The position numbers were made by a program, and so were the translations under genes. A stretch of 64,000 nucleotides of DNA from Diphasiastrum complanatum (lineage: Eukaryota > Streptophyta > Lycopodiopsida > Lycopodiales > Lycopodiaceae), in NCBI GenBank assembly GCA_029204225.1, contig CM055100.1:12609040-12673039 (forward strand), written 5' to 3'. Shown in pieces: positions 10,552-25,684 of this stretch (positions are counted from its first letter, which is position 1; each line of letters begins with the position of its first letter). The notes beneath the pieces were generated by a model. It had not been told where the DNA came from. It worked only from the letters and a program-made list of their open reading frames with translations, and made no database searches.

Positions 10552-11454
10552 ATGATTTACATAGATCTCATCCTATTAAGCTTCATTCTTGGAATAGAGG
10601 TTATTAGAGGATGTGATTTTAGCTTCATTTGTCAATCTAAATATGCTACATCCATCCTAGATATATTTGGAATGAAGAATTGTAAAGGCATTGAGACACC
10701 AATGGAGCAACATGTAAAAGCATCTATTGATTGTGATGAAACATCCTTTGAAGACATCACATTATATAGAAGGATTATTGGCTCCTTGATCTATTTAGTT
10801 ATAGCTAGACCTGATCTTAGTTATAGTGTTGGAAAGTTAAGCCAATTCATGCAAAGTCCTCTAGTTTCACATTGGAAGATGGCCAAAAGAGTTCTTAGAT
10901 ACATTTCATCTACTAAGAATTTTGGCATTTTGTATAGAGGGACTAATCTTGGCTTAAGAGCCTATAGTGACTCGGATTTTGTAGGTGACAAAGTGGATAG
11001 AAGATCAACAACTGCTTTTGCCACCTTTCTATGTGATGGAGTAGTATCATGGCTTTCCAAAAAGCAAGATACCATCTCCTTATCTTCCACAGAATCCGAA
11101 TACAAGGCCTTGAAATCAACATGCAAGGAGGTCTTGTGGCTCAAAAGGCTATTGGTGGAGCTTCATATCATAAAGGAGGAGATCCCTATCATCTATTGTG
11201 ACAACCAATCAGCCCAATCACTTGGAACTAATCCTACATTCCATGCAAGGAGCAAACACATCAAGATTGCTCATCATTTTGTGAGAGAAAAAGTACAAAC
11301 AAAAGAGATCAAGCTCCAACATGTGTCATCATCAAGTTGCTTGGTTGATTTGTTTACTAAATCTTGACCTAAAGACTTATTTTTCAAGCTTAGATCTTTA
11401 GTTGGAGTGATTGATAAAAGTATTGTGGTTTCCAAAGCTAGATTTGAGGAGGAG
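10552..11454 (+). pseudogene. Ty1/copia RT C-terminus and RNase H, element C
   Basis: The frame opens in the RT thumb/connection region (ILGIEVIRG, QSKYATSIL, ETPMEQHVK, ITLYRRIIGSLIYL, RPDLSYSVGKLSQFM). It continues through an RNase H with its acidic residues: Asp in AYSDSDFVGD, Glu in SLSSTESEYKAL, Asp in IYCDNQSAQ and the final DLFTKS. The open frame stops at 11365-11367 (normally AL there), with recognisable sequence up to the polypurine tract. Apart from that stop this piece is undamaged. It is fused directly to the protease fragment, so integrase and the YVDD box are absent. Confidence 0.85.
11443..11454 (+). promoter_or_regulatory. polypurine tract, element C
   Basis: The run gaggaggag ends immediately before the LTR start TGTGAAAAATT at 11455. 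Confidence 0.85.
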
Positions 11455-12144
11455 TGTGAAAAATTGCCTACATTGGCAAATCTAGCCATGTAGAATATTG
11501 TACATTTTGTCAATATTTTTTGTTAGCCACTTGAATGGCCAAAGTGCCACTTGTAAATCCACACCTAAGGTAGGTTACCACGAGTCAAGAGGAGTGCGTG
11601 TGTCCATTTGTTAGTGATTCCTACTTTGTAGGATCTAGACCATGATTTATGATGAGATTTGTAGCTACCATGCACCTACCAAGCATGACTCTTGGATCTA
11701 GGCTAGGGTTTCCACATTAGGGCAAGAAATTTGAGTCTACTTTCTTATTACATGCTGGATTTTCATCTAACTTGGCAAAGGAAGTGTCTTTTACTATGTA
11801 TTCCCATTCTCCATAGTGAGAAGATAGAAACTTTTTGGAGCCTCAAGGAGAAACTCGGATTTTCTCTCTATGTATGGTGATTGTGATTGATTCCAATGAA
11901 ACCCAACTTTGGCACCCTTCAAAATTTGTCTATAGGCCGTAATACAGCCTGATTTTCACACGCGAGAACTTGGATTATAGTTTTTGATCAATACTCTGAT
12001 TGTCTCTCTTGTTTTCTATCAAGTTGCTAAACTAGATCTTGTTTTCTGATGACTACTATCTGATAGATTCTTTAACAAGCACACAATCAACGTTGTGGAT
12101 CATTCAAAGATCCATTTATGGTCCTTAGTACCGTACTTTTCACA
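11455..12144 (+). repeat. 3' LTR of element C (690 bp)
   Basis: Begins TGTGAAAA and ends TTTTCACA, a perfect short inverted repeat. It is highly similar to 8194-8797. It contains the cacacgcg variant of the palindromic motif seen in the other LTRs (near 11955). Confidence 0.92.
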
Positions 12145-13289
12145 ACATCTGGTCTCTCGATATTGGAGTTCGAGTGAATTCCAAGACTGACGATGAAGTT
12201 TGATTAAGTAGCCGGTGAGTTTTTTCATAAATTCCAGTCGCCTTAAGCCATTGTAGGTAGGATTTCCTTTTATGTTGGATGTCTTGGAACCCAAAGAGGC
12301 CAAGAGCAACAAGGGTATGATGGCGTCCACAAATAGCCATGATGAAGTAGGAGTGGTTTAAGTTAGATTCTCGTGTATCTTTTAGGATTTAGTTGTAGTT
12401 TTCATTTTGTGAAGGAAGCTAGCATGGAGGCAGCCTAACAAGCTATCGCTCTTTCATTATAGTTTTACCTATAATAGATCACACGTTCTTTATTTTGACA
12501 AGTAACTTGACTTTACAATGTTTTTGTACTTCTTATTTGAGCCATGCCACATAATTTTCCTATTGTGCTTCGAGGCACGTTTAATTGTTACACTATTTTA
12601 TGCCTCTAGGCATACGTACAATAATTACAAGTTTACCATTGGTGTCTGACTTTCTAATTACATTTCTTACGAAATGGAGGTGGTGTGAGCCCTCCATATG
12701 ATGTCCCATGTCTTCAGCATATACCGTACCATGTGTTCAGCATATACTGTACATGTCCCATGTGTTCAGCCAATTTATATTTTTAAAGTTTTTATATTTT
12801 TAAAACTATAATATATAAAAATCTATATAGATATTTAAACATAAATTATATAAAACTAATAAATGAACAAGATTGTGTAATTGTTTGAAGAGAATTAATT
12901 GTTTGTAGTATCCCAAAAAATAGATTTTATTTTATCAATCTCTTTTTAGAAATAAAAATAATAGAAATCTTATAAATTTTAATAATATGTGTCAGTTTTT
13001 AGTAGAGTATAAATTGAGATATTTTAAGACATTTATAAAAATAAAAATATCATCTAATTTTAGTATAACTATTTAAAAAAATCGTAACACAACAGTTCAA
13101 AATATTTTTGTATTACAAATAGATTAAAAAAGTTCAATCAATCTTAAATTCTCATGACAGAAATTTTTTATTAATAATATCAAAAAATACATAATTTATA
13201 TTTTAATGAAGAAGAGTATATTCGATGACTCAAAAGTTCTTAATGTCTATTAAGTCTTCGTGTTTTTCTAGAAAAGCCTCAGTAGATGC
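12145..13289. other. no gene recognised
   Basis: Unassigned sequence, becoming very AT-rich after 12780. Near 12695-12775 the phrase catgtgttcagcatatac is repeated imperfectly two to three times. Short open frames on the minus strand at 12100-12340 start inside the C LTR and match nothing I know. Confidence 0.4.
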
Positions 13290-13560
13290 AATTGGTATCT
13301 TCTCAACTACTTCTCGAATGTAAGAACATTATATTTTTAAACTAAGACATCTATAAAATCTCTCGTGTCGCCAACTTTTTTACTAGAGAGATGACATAGT
13401 GTTCATCATCTATATACTTTCCAACCTCAACTAACTAATCTGATAAAACAAAGAGAAATTTTATTCTCATTTTTGTAGATTCTACTAACTTAAAATCTAA
13501 TTCTACAACAATATAATGTCTACTTTTCTAAACAACAAATGTGCTGATAATATCCTTCCA
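13290..13560 (-). pseudogene. possible decayed copia Gag
   Basis: A minus-strand frame with stops reads LVEVGKYIDDEHYVISLVKKL. This resembles the copia UBN2 Gag stretch with a flexible D-D-E followed by a leucine-rich S-L-P. Surrounding residues are too decayed to confirm it. Confidence 0.25.
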
Positions 13561-13979
13561 CTAAATAAATCTAGCAACCAATAAACTAAGTCAGAAAAAA
13601 TTCAATCAAATAATTTATTAACTATTGTGACTTTCGATAAGAACAAGTCATAGAATTACTCATACAAATTTTTAATTCTTTTGTAATAGTTGGGTATTAG
13701 AATAAATTTCCAAAGCTTTTTAGTCTTGATGTGTTGTAATACAACATTTAGAGTTCTCATCTAATGAATGATAGCCAATGATTATGTATTCAATCTCATT
13801 ACAAAGTCGCATCCCTATTACATTTTGAACTTGAGACTTGTACTTGAAAAACAAATTGGTTTTAGAAAACAAATAACAAATTATTACAAAAATGTATACA
13901 TAAACTTATATTTGGGATTGCATGCTAGTAGAAAACTCACCAACAATATTCTCTATTTTAACATTGCAAAATTCTAAGA

Positions 13980-14147
13980 CGAGTTTTTTAACCTCAGTGG
14001 AATGGTAATTTGAATGAAAATAACAATTCTATATATAGAAATAATTGTGTACTCTACATACAATAGATTGTGGATATGTGGTTGAAACATGAATGGACAA
14101 AAGTTGAGATGAAGACTTTGTCACAATCTCGTCAAGCTCTCCTGAGG
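13980..14147. other. short unassigned stretch
   Basis: Nothing recognised. It ends at the junction with a copia RNase H end. Confidence 0.3.
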
Positions 14148-14320
14148 TGGCTTTGTGAGAGAACAAGTCATGGCAAAGGAGGTGGAGCTTCACCATGTGT
14201 CTTCAAAGGTATGTATAGCTGATATCTTCACCAAAGCACTTGGAAAAGACTTGTTTACAAAGCATAGGACTTCACTTGGAGTATTCTCAAAGTCTATGCT
14301 AAAACTAGTGGAAGAGGGAG
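14148..14320 (+). pseudogene. copia RNase H C-terminus
   Basis: Reads GFVREQVMAKEVELHHVSSK, then CIADIFTKALGKDLF, HRTSLGVFSKSMLKL and VEEG, the end of copia RNase H followed by the polypurine tract gaagagggag. Everything upstream is lost. It is close to the G/H/J group. Confidence 0.85.
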
Positions 14321-14969
14321 TGAGAAATTGTCAACTAGTTTGGTCTTTTGTATTTGGCAATTGAGGCCAATTTGCATTTTAGACTTAGAGATAGACATTT
14401 CAAAGTTATTTTAGTCTAAATTTTTCTGAGTTACTACTTTTAGAAAGTGAAGGAAATGTAGAAGGTCAAGTTTGGAAGATTCAAATTTGGATAGTTGATT
14501 CACTGAATCTAGTCTATATTGTAAGTAGGATATTTGATCTAGAAGTTTCTATGAAGGGAAACCAAGTTCAAAATAAGGCATGGACCTATTATTAATAGTG
14601 TACAAGCATGGGAGAATAGATCTTCTCTCTCTCTTATCTCATTTCATGCTTATACATGAGTTCTCTTGGGATCACCTATCCATTAGTGCATTATAGTGAT
14701 GATATCTTGCAATGTTGTGTGTAGAATGCTTATATTTGTTGTGATTCAGATCCACACATGTGAAATATAGTACCTTACTGTTATTGTATGGAAAGCAACT
14801 TCATTATTTTATGTATTTGATGTTTGATCAATATCTTGTTGAGTTTGCATCTCTTTCATTAAGTAGATGTTGATTTTATATACATTGCCAACAGTGCTAA
14901 TTGTGTTGTCATTCATAACCAAAGATCAAGTGATATCTTTGGATGTTAGTGATTCATAAAATCTTCACA
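14321..14969 (+). repeat. family B LTR, diverged copy (~649 bp)
   Basis: Starts TGAGAAATTG directly after the polypurine tract and ends TTCACA at 14969. It shares the order of landmarks of the other B LTRs, including tctcatttcatgcttatacatg and the cacacatgtgaaata motif, but is clearly more diverged. No primer-binding site follows, so it is a 3' LTR. Confidence 0.85.
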
Positions 14970-15289
14970 AGACATACATCTCGACCCTTGCAAGGCCATC
15001 ACTAAAGGATGTAGCATTATGGTATATAACACTATACGACCCCAATACCCAACAGAGTAGGGATATTGTTTTTATTGAGAACCAATTCATTAATTTCAAA
15101 GGCAAGGATAAAGTTTTATGGAAGCCATCGATTACTTTTGCCATAGACATGACAATTCAAGCATCTAGTTTGGGTGTCGACAATCGAACAACTATTCAAC
15201 AATGAAACTGAAGAAGATGTTGCTATTATATAGGAGCAACAAAATCGAGGGCCGGATCATCAGTTGATCCACCAGAGTGCGCACACAAT
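14970..15289. other. no gene recognised
   Basis: Unassigned. It may hold decayed pol of the next element, but no motif could be placed. Confidence 0.3.
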
Positions 15290-15954
15290 CCACTTGGATC
15301 TCTCATGTACGTGTGTGTCTATACTAGCCTAACATCTCTCTGCAGTCAACTCACTAAGCCAATTTATAACAAATCTTCTTATGATCCATTGGAAGACTCT
15401 AATTTGTGTCATGAGATGCATTTGAGCTACAAGGACCTATGCATCTACTATGGGAAGGTTGCCAATGACAACCCCACCAATTCAATGGATATATAGATGC
15501 AAGCTATGTAGGAGATGTAGATACTCATAAATCTACATCTGGATTTATGTTCTTTTTCAACAAAAGTCTTGTCTCCTATATTAGTTGTAAGCAAACTTCT
15601 ATATCTCTCTCTTTAATACAGATAGATTATATCATTTGCTTTGCAAGCTATTAAAAAAGGTTGAGAAATTTACTATTAGACATTAGTCTGAATCAGTACA
15701 TCTGATAGATATATTATGTGATAATCAAAGTGCCATTGCCTTATTGACCAATCCTCGATTTTATTCTAGGAGTAAGCACATATCACTATGTTAGGGGTAA
15801 GATTCTCGACAGAGAGGTAAGCTTAACTCACTGTTGAACGTAGGACATGACGTAGATATTTTTATGAAGGCACTGAATATTGATGAACCTAACAAATTCT
15901 GTACATCGTTAAGTCTAAGGATCTATATATTCATGAATCCAGATTAAGGAGGGG
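15290..15954 (+). pseudogene. copia RT end and RNase H, family S (decayed)
   Basis: Fragments in shifting frames: GSLMYV near 15298 (end of RT); GYIDASYVGDVDTHKSTSGF (first RNase H Asp region) near 15487-15545; CDNQSAIALLTNP near 15718-15755; SRSKHI; and FMKALN near the end. Many stops and indels. The GYIDASYVGD form differs from the other copia families here, so this is a separate lineage. A purine tract (aaggagggg) ends at 15954. Confidence 0.75.
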
Positions 15955-16767
15955 TGTTGGATTTACTCCTCTACTAACCTGAATCCCATGTTAATCTCAA
16001 TCCATTTATATTGCTAAATTTTTACTCTTATTGTCACACAATCTGATTATCACGTGAGATTTGAAGACTTGTGTCTACGTGATAGTCAGATTGTTGAGGG
16101 TCGGAAGGGTCAAACTCAAAAGAGTCAAACTTCTTGACAATTCGACGTCAACTAGAATTGACTTGAATTAACTAAATCATCGAGTTTGACTGCTGACATG
16201 GCACTACTCAAAATGAAGCTAGACATGTATCTAGCCACTCCTGCTACTATGCAACTACCTTAACAATGACTACAACCATTTGTCCAGATAATGACAACCA
16301 TGACTATCGCCTACCAGAATAGTGACATCCACATCTGCTATCCACCTAGATGGTGACATTTACCACTTCAGCCAAGATCTACATATTGGACAACTTAATG
16401 TCTCTATGTCATTTTGTATATATCTGCACAAATTGTATTACAATAGATGATGATGCTACTAATATTAATTATATTATTCATTCATAGACAAACATTGTAG
16501 ATGCTTTCACGCATCAAATTTTGTTTTCAGATTGAGATTCAAAATAAGCTCATATCTATTATAGAACTAAGATAGTCTTCAGCATGCGGTTTCGCTTGCA
16601 ATTGTTTTGTGGTCTAGCATGTACTAACTTGTATTTTCATATTCGAGTCTAAATTGAATCATCATCTTATTGCATTCAGATTGTTGTCAGTATGCATGCA
16701 ATACTTTCTTGATTGTTTTGTTTGATTTCTCTTATTGTTTTGTCTGAATTGTCTGTTTTACTTCTAT
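15955..16767 (+). repeat. family S LTR (about 813 bp)
   Basis: Begins TGTTGGATTTAC after the polypurine tract. The proposed end at 16767 is set by tagtatcagttgc (16768-16780), a degenerate TGGTATCAG primer site. There is no second copy in the window to confirm the ends. An LTR with RNase H on its left and a primer site on its right is unusual; see findings. Confidence 0.55.
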
Positions 16768-16780
16768 AGTATCAGTTGCA

Positions 16781-20145
<3,365 letters not shown>

Positions 20146-20157
20146 GTTCTAATACCA
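20146..20157 (-). promoter_or_regulatory. degenerate primer-binding site for LTR D1
   Basis: gttctaatacca is close to the reverse complement of TGGTATCAGAGC and lies at the inner edge of repeat D1, which would make D1 a minus-strand 5' LTR. Confidence 0.45.
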
Positions 20158-20644
20158 CTTTAAGAATTACCTTATGAAGATCAGACTAGATCTTGTTGCA
20201 AAACAACCAAAAGGACACCTATGGAGCAAAACCATCCAACCAATAGGAAATGGCTAGTCAATACCCTAACCACTTCACCCCCATGCCATGGTGAATGAAT
20301 GCAAGAGAGGAGAGGAAACCTGGCTCAAGAATCTGAAATTCCAATAAGGAGATGGACGAATTTTCATGGTAAGTATTCTCTCTCCAAAGAGAGAATATTC
20401 TTCTTAGGATTCCCATGCAGCCTATAATAAGCTATTGACCTCCTATTCTTGCATTATAACAGTCATACACCATGCAAGTGCTCCTATGTCCAATAATAGG
20501 TTTGGGCCCTCATATGATTATTAACTATCTTTACGGGCTAAGCCTAGAATGATGAGGCATAACCAATAACCGTATACACTAGAGTGACTGGCTATCTATG
20601 TTAGGACTTATTCCGAATCCCACATACTGGACATGGACGTAACA
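20158..20644 (-). repeat. repeat D, copy 1 (LTR, probably Ty3/gypsy)
   Basis: About 487 bp matching 32159-32593 plus 36757-36804. On the minus strand it starts TGTTACGTCCATGTCC. With the oppositely placed polypurine tract beside copy 2 and the primer-like site here, it behaves as an LTR. Ty3/gypsy is suggested only by general style (TGTTACG start, C-rich PPT complement); no gypsy coding sequence is present. Confidence 0.65.
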
Positions 20645-21324
20645 CTTTTTTCTCTTTACTTTTTGGAAACTAATTAGGTGGACAGAGTTAGGGGAAAGAG
20701 GTGGTGTGGTAGTGTTAAAGTAGAAAAACTTCCAAATATGCAACTAGATAAAAGTTAGAGCTCTATCCTAGTGTTCTAACCCTTTTGACAGGTGGAGAAG
20801 TTACTCACCACGAAGAACTATACCTTATGATTTGCCATGTAACGTGATGATGTGGCATTGGCCAAATGAACATATGCTTAGAAAAATTTCACAATATTTG
20901 ATTTCTTCATTCAAAGTCTTGTAGCATTCTATCATCTGAGAACAAAAGGCCATTTTAGCCTTGGAAAAAATATAGGACTTAAAATAGACAATTTTTACAT
21001 TATTAAGAGATCTAACTTCAATGAGGTCAACATTAGGGTTGATGGACCATCTTCAGGTTCTGATTTTAGGGTTAGGTCAAATGTGGTTGAGAAGAAACTA
21101 AAACTCTAGATTTGAGTTTCTCTTGTATACATATCATTGTAAATCATAATCTAATTTGATGTAGAAATCGAGATTTCAAACTTTCCAACATTTTTTTTAT
21201 GTGTTGGATCTTCAGTGTTTATTCCATTGATTTAATATTATTTGAAGTTATTATAGGTCAAAATTGCTTGTTGTACCATCAAATCTAAATATGACCCAAG
21301 TCTATTGTTGACAGATCCCGTGCT
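20645..21324. other. no gene recognised
   Basis: Unassigned AT-rich sequence without motifs. Confidence 0.3.
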
Positions 21325-22137
21325 CCAGAGGACCTATTGTTTACCTTTCTGCTTCTTGCTTACAGATCTATTTCTTGCCTGTTACCAGGCTTGTTTGGGC
21401 ATTACTTGATTGTTTCTTATTTGTTACAATGCCTAGGCCAGACAGAAACGGACGGAATAACTCTGTAGTATAGGTTTATTGTCCTGCCTATCAGAGGACA
21501 ACTCATGGTCGAACCCTCTTGAATGCACTTAGATTCTACATAGAGATGCAAGCCAAGAACGCTCATTCACAGAAGAGAGTGCAGCCCAAATGAATGTTCT
21601 ATAGATTCTACTGCTACTTATTCTAAAAACAGATTGAAATCAGATCCTACACTACACTGAACTAAGCTACATTTGCATAAACTGATAAACAAGAAACAAG
21701 AACTAATCTACAGCATGTTAGAAGTCCAAGAATCAAGAAACTAATCAGCCTTTTGATTCTTGGACATCCCAAGAACATCAAGAACTAGAATGTTAGAGAA
21801 TATGCAAGATTTATGCCACATTTCTAGCCTATTTAGTTTACTTCAATGTTGGCTCCTACATTAATCGACAAGAAAACATGAGTTCTAATCCACAACTAGG
21901 AAAGCAAGAAAACTAATCCACTCTAAATTCACAATCACACACAATATGAATGGAAGGGCATGATCATAGGGGCATCACTCAAGAAAACCATCATGATCAA
22001 GGAGCTTAGTCTAGTATCAAACTCATGGGAAATCTTCTCATTAAGAATGGAGTAGATACAATGCAAAAAGCTCCTCTTCACAAAGAGGGAGTCTCTTAAA
22101 TAAGCAAGAGAGCTCCTTAGGTGGCATCCTAGTTCCG
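21325..22137. repeat. repeat K, copy 1 (~810 bp)
   Basis: Matches 62075-62890 in the same orientation over nearly its whole length; shared phrases include gatgcaagccaagaacgctc and catgttagaagtccaag. It may be an LTR of a minus-strand element (a tttaaataagc block near its right end could be a reversed TATA region), but no PBS or PPT confirms this. Confidence 0.8.
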
Positions 22138-22633
22138 CATTTCACAATCTACAAGTGGAATAATGCTCTCCATTAAAGGTCATCATCAAAAGGTGGCTCA
22201 CTCTACTTTCTTTAAGAGGGGTCTACTTGCATTTATTTACATTTGCTTAGAAATACTAGCTCCTACATGGTCATTCCATCTTCCGAAATACACCATGAGG
22301 CTTACACAGTTCTTGCATGTCTTTCCTAGCTAGTATTTCTCGGCTCTCATACTCGGCTCTCAGTCTTCATTAGTCTCGTCTTCTCAGAGACCTCCTCAGT
22401 CTAAGGTGAGAGGTGCTCTTGAGTTGCTCTGTCCGAGTGTCTCGGGGATTCGTCAGAATCAGCCAACGTCTATGAGCCTGAGTGGAGCAAATGCCAAGAG
22501 AAGCTAGAATTAGGAGCTAGTTTTGTTTCTACTTGTTATATTCAATATAATTCAGCCTACTGTACAATATGCATCAGTGTTGTGAATCATTAGGATTCAT
22601 TTTTTGTTATAAATCTATCATGGTATCTAAGCC
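22138..22633 (+). repeat. possible LTR end with primer-binding site
   Basis: tggtatctaagcc at 22621-22633 is a near match to the initiator-Met primer site and follows a CA (22620), as at an LTR end. The start of the LTR could not be found and no Gag follows, so this is a weak call. Confidence 0.3.
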
Positions 22634-23399
22634 TAATAGATAATGAGTTGTAGATTTGATCTCTTTTAGCTTCTAAACTATATTGCTTGTAGTTTTGGTA
22701 GTGCCATAGCTACTAGTTGTTGTTCTACTGATTACACATCACTGACAATCTTGTTGAGCTAATGAAGTTTGCTTTCTACGACACTGAAATATGAGCTCAA
22801 ACGGATGAGATATGGTCAATTAAATGAATAAAACATAAAGTGTAAACAACTTAGGACAAAGGGTCCTAAAATAAAATTATAAATAAGAAGTACATAATGA
22901 TGATGAAATGATGACCATTGTACTCAACATAGTGAACTGAGCAATTTTCGTTCTTTAAGCACTGAATTCCGACATTAAACGCAAAAGTTAAGGCTACACG
23001 AAGACAGGGGAATTAACAACTTAGAAAGGGGCCTTTACTTAAATTTTTTTTTGATCTCATTGGAGCATTGGACCGTGGAAAAAATGAAGCCGTAAAAAAT
23101 CCTGAAATTTGATGGTATTTTTTTTATGTCGGTTATTTGGAAGAATCTCCCATGTGCTCGAGGAAGAAACCCAGACTGTTAAAATCATTTGGACAAAGCC
23201 GGACAATATTTTTTTTCAGAGGGCATAGAAATGAAAATAAAGAATATTCAAAGAGAATCAAACAAGGAATATTTCAGGAGAGGCCGCGAAGTCTGTGGCA
23301 CGTAGAATGGAGAGGGGCTAGAGAGAGAAACCACCCGACGCAGGGAAGGGTAGAGAGAGAGACATCTCAACCAACATAGGGAAGGGTAAGAGAGAGAGA
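22634..23399. other. no gene recognised
   Basis: Unassigned. An open frame at 23137-23379 is rich in Arg and Glu because the DNA is becoming purine-rich, not because of a recognisable protein. Confidence 0.35.
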
Positions 23400-23620
23400 G
23401 AGATCTCGACCGAAACTCAACCGGAGGAGAGAGAAGGGGTGGAGAGAGAATGATCTCAACCGGAGGAGAGAGAAGGGGTAGAGAGAGAAGGATCTCAACC
23501 GGAGGAGAGAGAAAGGGATCTCGACCGGAGGAGAGAGAAGGATCTCAATCAAAGCCAAGAAAGCCTGAGCTCTCGACCGAGCTAGAAGATGTGAGGGAGC
23601 ATGAACTCTAGACCGAGCTG
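23400..23620. repeat. purine-rich tandem array with atctcaaccgg core
   Basis: Units of about 39 bp begin with (g)atctcaaccggaggagagag; the core positions fall at 23416, 23455 and 23494. Shortened units of 26 and 24 bp follow at 23520 and 23544. Degenerate ctcgaccgag copies continue to about 23620. The core is the reverse complement of the ccggttgagat core of the array at 61753-61985. Confidence 0.8.
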
Positions 23621-24455
23621 GACAGGGTCAAAGGAGAAAGCTTCCAAACAAGGTCGCGCGTTTCCATGGCTAGGTTACAGCCACAACCAACTCCAATCTC
23701 GTTGATAATGCTCCTTCAACAGACATGGCAAAGCAATTTATAAGGTCCTACAAGCCCGAGGAAGTGCAAATCTTCGATGCTTAATCTCTCCAAGCTGCCA
23801 CAGAGGTACCCGCAGACACAATGATGCAATGATGCAATGACGATGGAGGTGTCAATTTCTGACACAAACTATTCTTTCCTTTGTTGAAGGCTTGACGCCT
23901 CATTGGATAGATGTACCCCTGTTACTCGGAACCATTGGGAAGCAAATACTTTCAAGAGAGAGAGAGCGATGAAAGATTAGCATTGCAGATAGGCAGCGCT
24001 TTTGTCTACAATATTTATATGGATTGATTTATATTTTTCTGCATATGACTTGTGTTCTTCGCTTTTTGATCTTTTAATCATTCTTGTACTGTGGCGAGTT
24101 CATTTGCTCACTTCCTCGTTCGCTTTCTCATATTCGTCTCATCTTCTAAATCTATTCAACTATATCTACAACAAGATTTGATCGCTAATTCTACCAGGAT
24201 TGATTCAGTGTTTGGGTTTCGAATAGCAAGTTTGTTTTACTCTGAGGTGAAATTTGTGAAGAAAGATTTTGAGCAGAGCCCAGCCTCAGTTAACTCAATG
24301 TAGAAAGCATCTGATACACTTGAATTGGACCTACGCTGCTGATGTCAACCTCCATCGCTTGCACAACAAGCAAATGTATTACAACTGGATCATCATAGCC
24401 ATTTGAATAGATGACTGCATTCTTGAGATTGCATAGTCCACCCACAAGCAATAAC
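23621..24455. other. no gene recognised
   Basis: Unassigned flank on the left side of element G. The 70-codon open frame at 24091 has no recognisable domain. Confidence 0.35.
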
Positions 24456-25105
24456 TGTGAAAGATTTCAGATCCTGAAGATCCAATCTACTTGAATGATC
24501 TTTGGTTAGAAAGAGAAATACACTACCAATTTCACCAATGTAGAAAAATCAGCATCTACACACAATTTGAGATGCAAACACTAATAGAACTTGATCATAC
24601 TTGAATGAAATGATTATGTACTGTTGCTGTCCGTACAAAACCAGCAAGCTACTGTATTTCACACGTGTGGATCCAAAAATAACAAATATAGATCATTCTA
24701 CACATAGAATTGCAAGCAATCACCAAGATCGTGCACCAGTGGATAGTAGAACCCAAGAGAACCATGTATAAGCATGAAATGAGATAGAGAAGAGAGAAGA
24801 TGACTCTCTCCACGAGTTACATCCTTTTATAGCAGGTCCAAACCCTATTTGGCCACTTGGCTTTCCCACCAAAATGCTAACCCTACCAATTTTGGGTCTA
24901 GATTCAATGTACCCAACTTATTCAAATTGAATCTACTCAAACTCGCATTCTATCTTTCCCACACTTTCAAAAAGTGTTTATTCAAATGAAATTTAGACTA
25001 ATGAACTTTGAAAAGTCAACCTCTAAGTCTAAAACAAGTTTTGGCCTCAATATGCCAAATATGGAAATATTGCAAAATGTGATGAAACTAGTTGAATCTT
25101 CCACA
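24456..25105 (-). repeat. 3' LTR of element G
   Basis: 650 bp, TGTGAAAG to TTCCACA on the plus strand. The reversed polypurine tract ctccctcttc (25106-25115) abuts its inner edge. It carries the cacacgtgtg palindrome near 24660. Confidence 0.93.
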
Positions 25106-25109
25106 CTCC

Positions 25110-25682
25110 CTCTTCAACTAGTTTTAGCATAGACTTTGATAATACTCCAAGTGAAGTCCTATGCTTCATGAACAAGTCTTTTCCCAATGCTTTGGTGAAG
25201 ATATCAGCTACACATTCCCTTGAAAACACATGTTGAAGCTCCACCTCCTTTGCAATGACTCGCTCCCTCACAAAATGATATTGTATCTCAATATGCTTGC
25301 TCCTAGCATGAAAGATAGGATTGGATGTCATTCTTTGGGCTGATTGATTTTCACAAAAGATGATTGGGCTCTCTGAAAAATTCAGCAAGTGAAGATCCTT
25401 GATCATCCTTTTGATCCATACCATCTCCTTTGTGCAATGTGTAACAGCTTTGTACTCGTCCTCACTAGATGACAATGAGATAGTGGCTTGTTTCTTTGAC
25501 ATCCATGATATAGCTCCATCACCTATGAAAATACAATAAGAACTAATGGATTTCCTATCCATTATATCTCCAGCATAGTTCAAATCTGAAAATCCAAAAA
25601 GATTAGGTGATGATCCCTCATACAATATGCCAAAATCTCGAGTTCCAATGATGTACCTCAAAACTCGCTTTCCTAGCTTCCA
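25110..25682 (-). pseudogene. copia RNase H, element G
   Basis: The minus-strand frame runs from HWKLGKR and RYIIGTRDFGILYEG to the polypurine tract. Two catalytic acidic positions are changed: SDSD is SDLN, and the usual CDNQSAQ is CENQSAQ. The motif SSSEDEYKAV keeps the Glu, and DIFTKALGKDLF is intact. The open frame is continuous from 25661 into the LTR, but the enzyme is probably inactive. Confidence 0.88.
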
Positions 25683-25684
25683 AT

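Larger units (their letters stand above)
8194..12144 (+). mobile_element. copia element C, internally deleted
   Basis: A plus-strand copia element with a 5'-truncated left LTR, a primer-binding site, a disrupted leader, gag, a protease start, then a direct jump to the end of RT and RNase H, a polypurine tract and a complete right LTR. All integrase and most RT are missing. It belongs to the same family as the minus-strand elements E1 and E2. Confidence 0.9.

Noticed and set aside
12100-12340. Two overlapping minus-strand open frames next to the C 3' LTR
   Set aside because: They start inside the LTR or its flank, overlap each other in different frames and match nothing recognised.
23137-23379. 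Possible host gene exon (80 codons, basic)
   Set aside because: Composition follows the purine-rich tandem repeat that begins there; no domain, splice signals or homologue could be supported.
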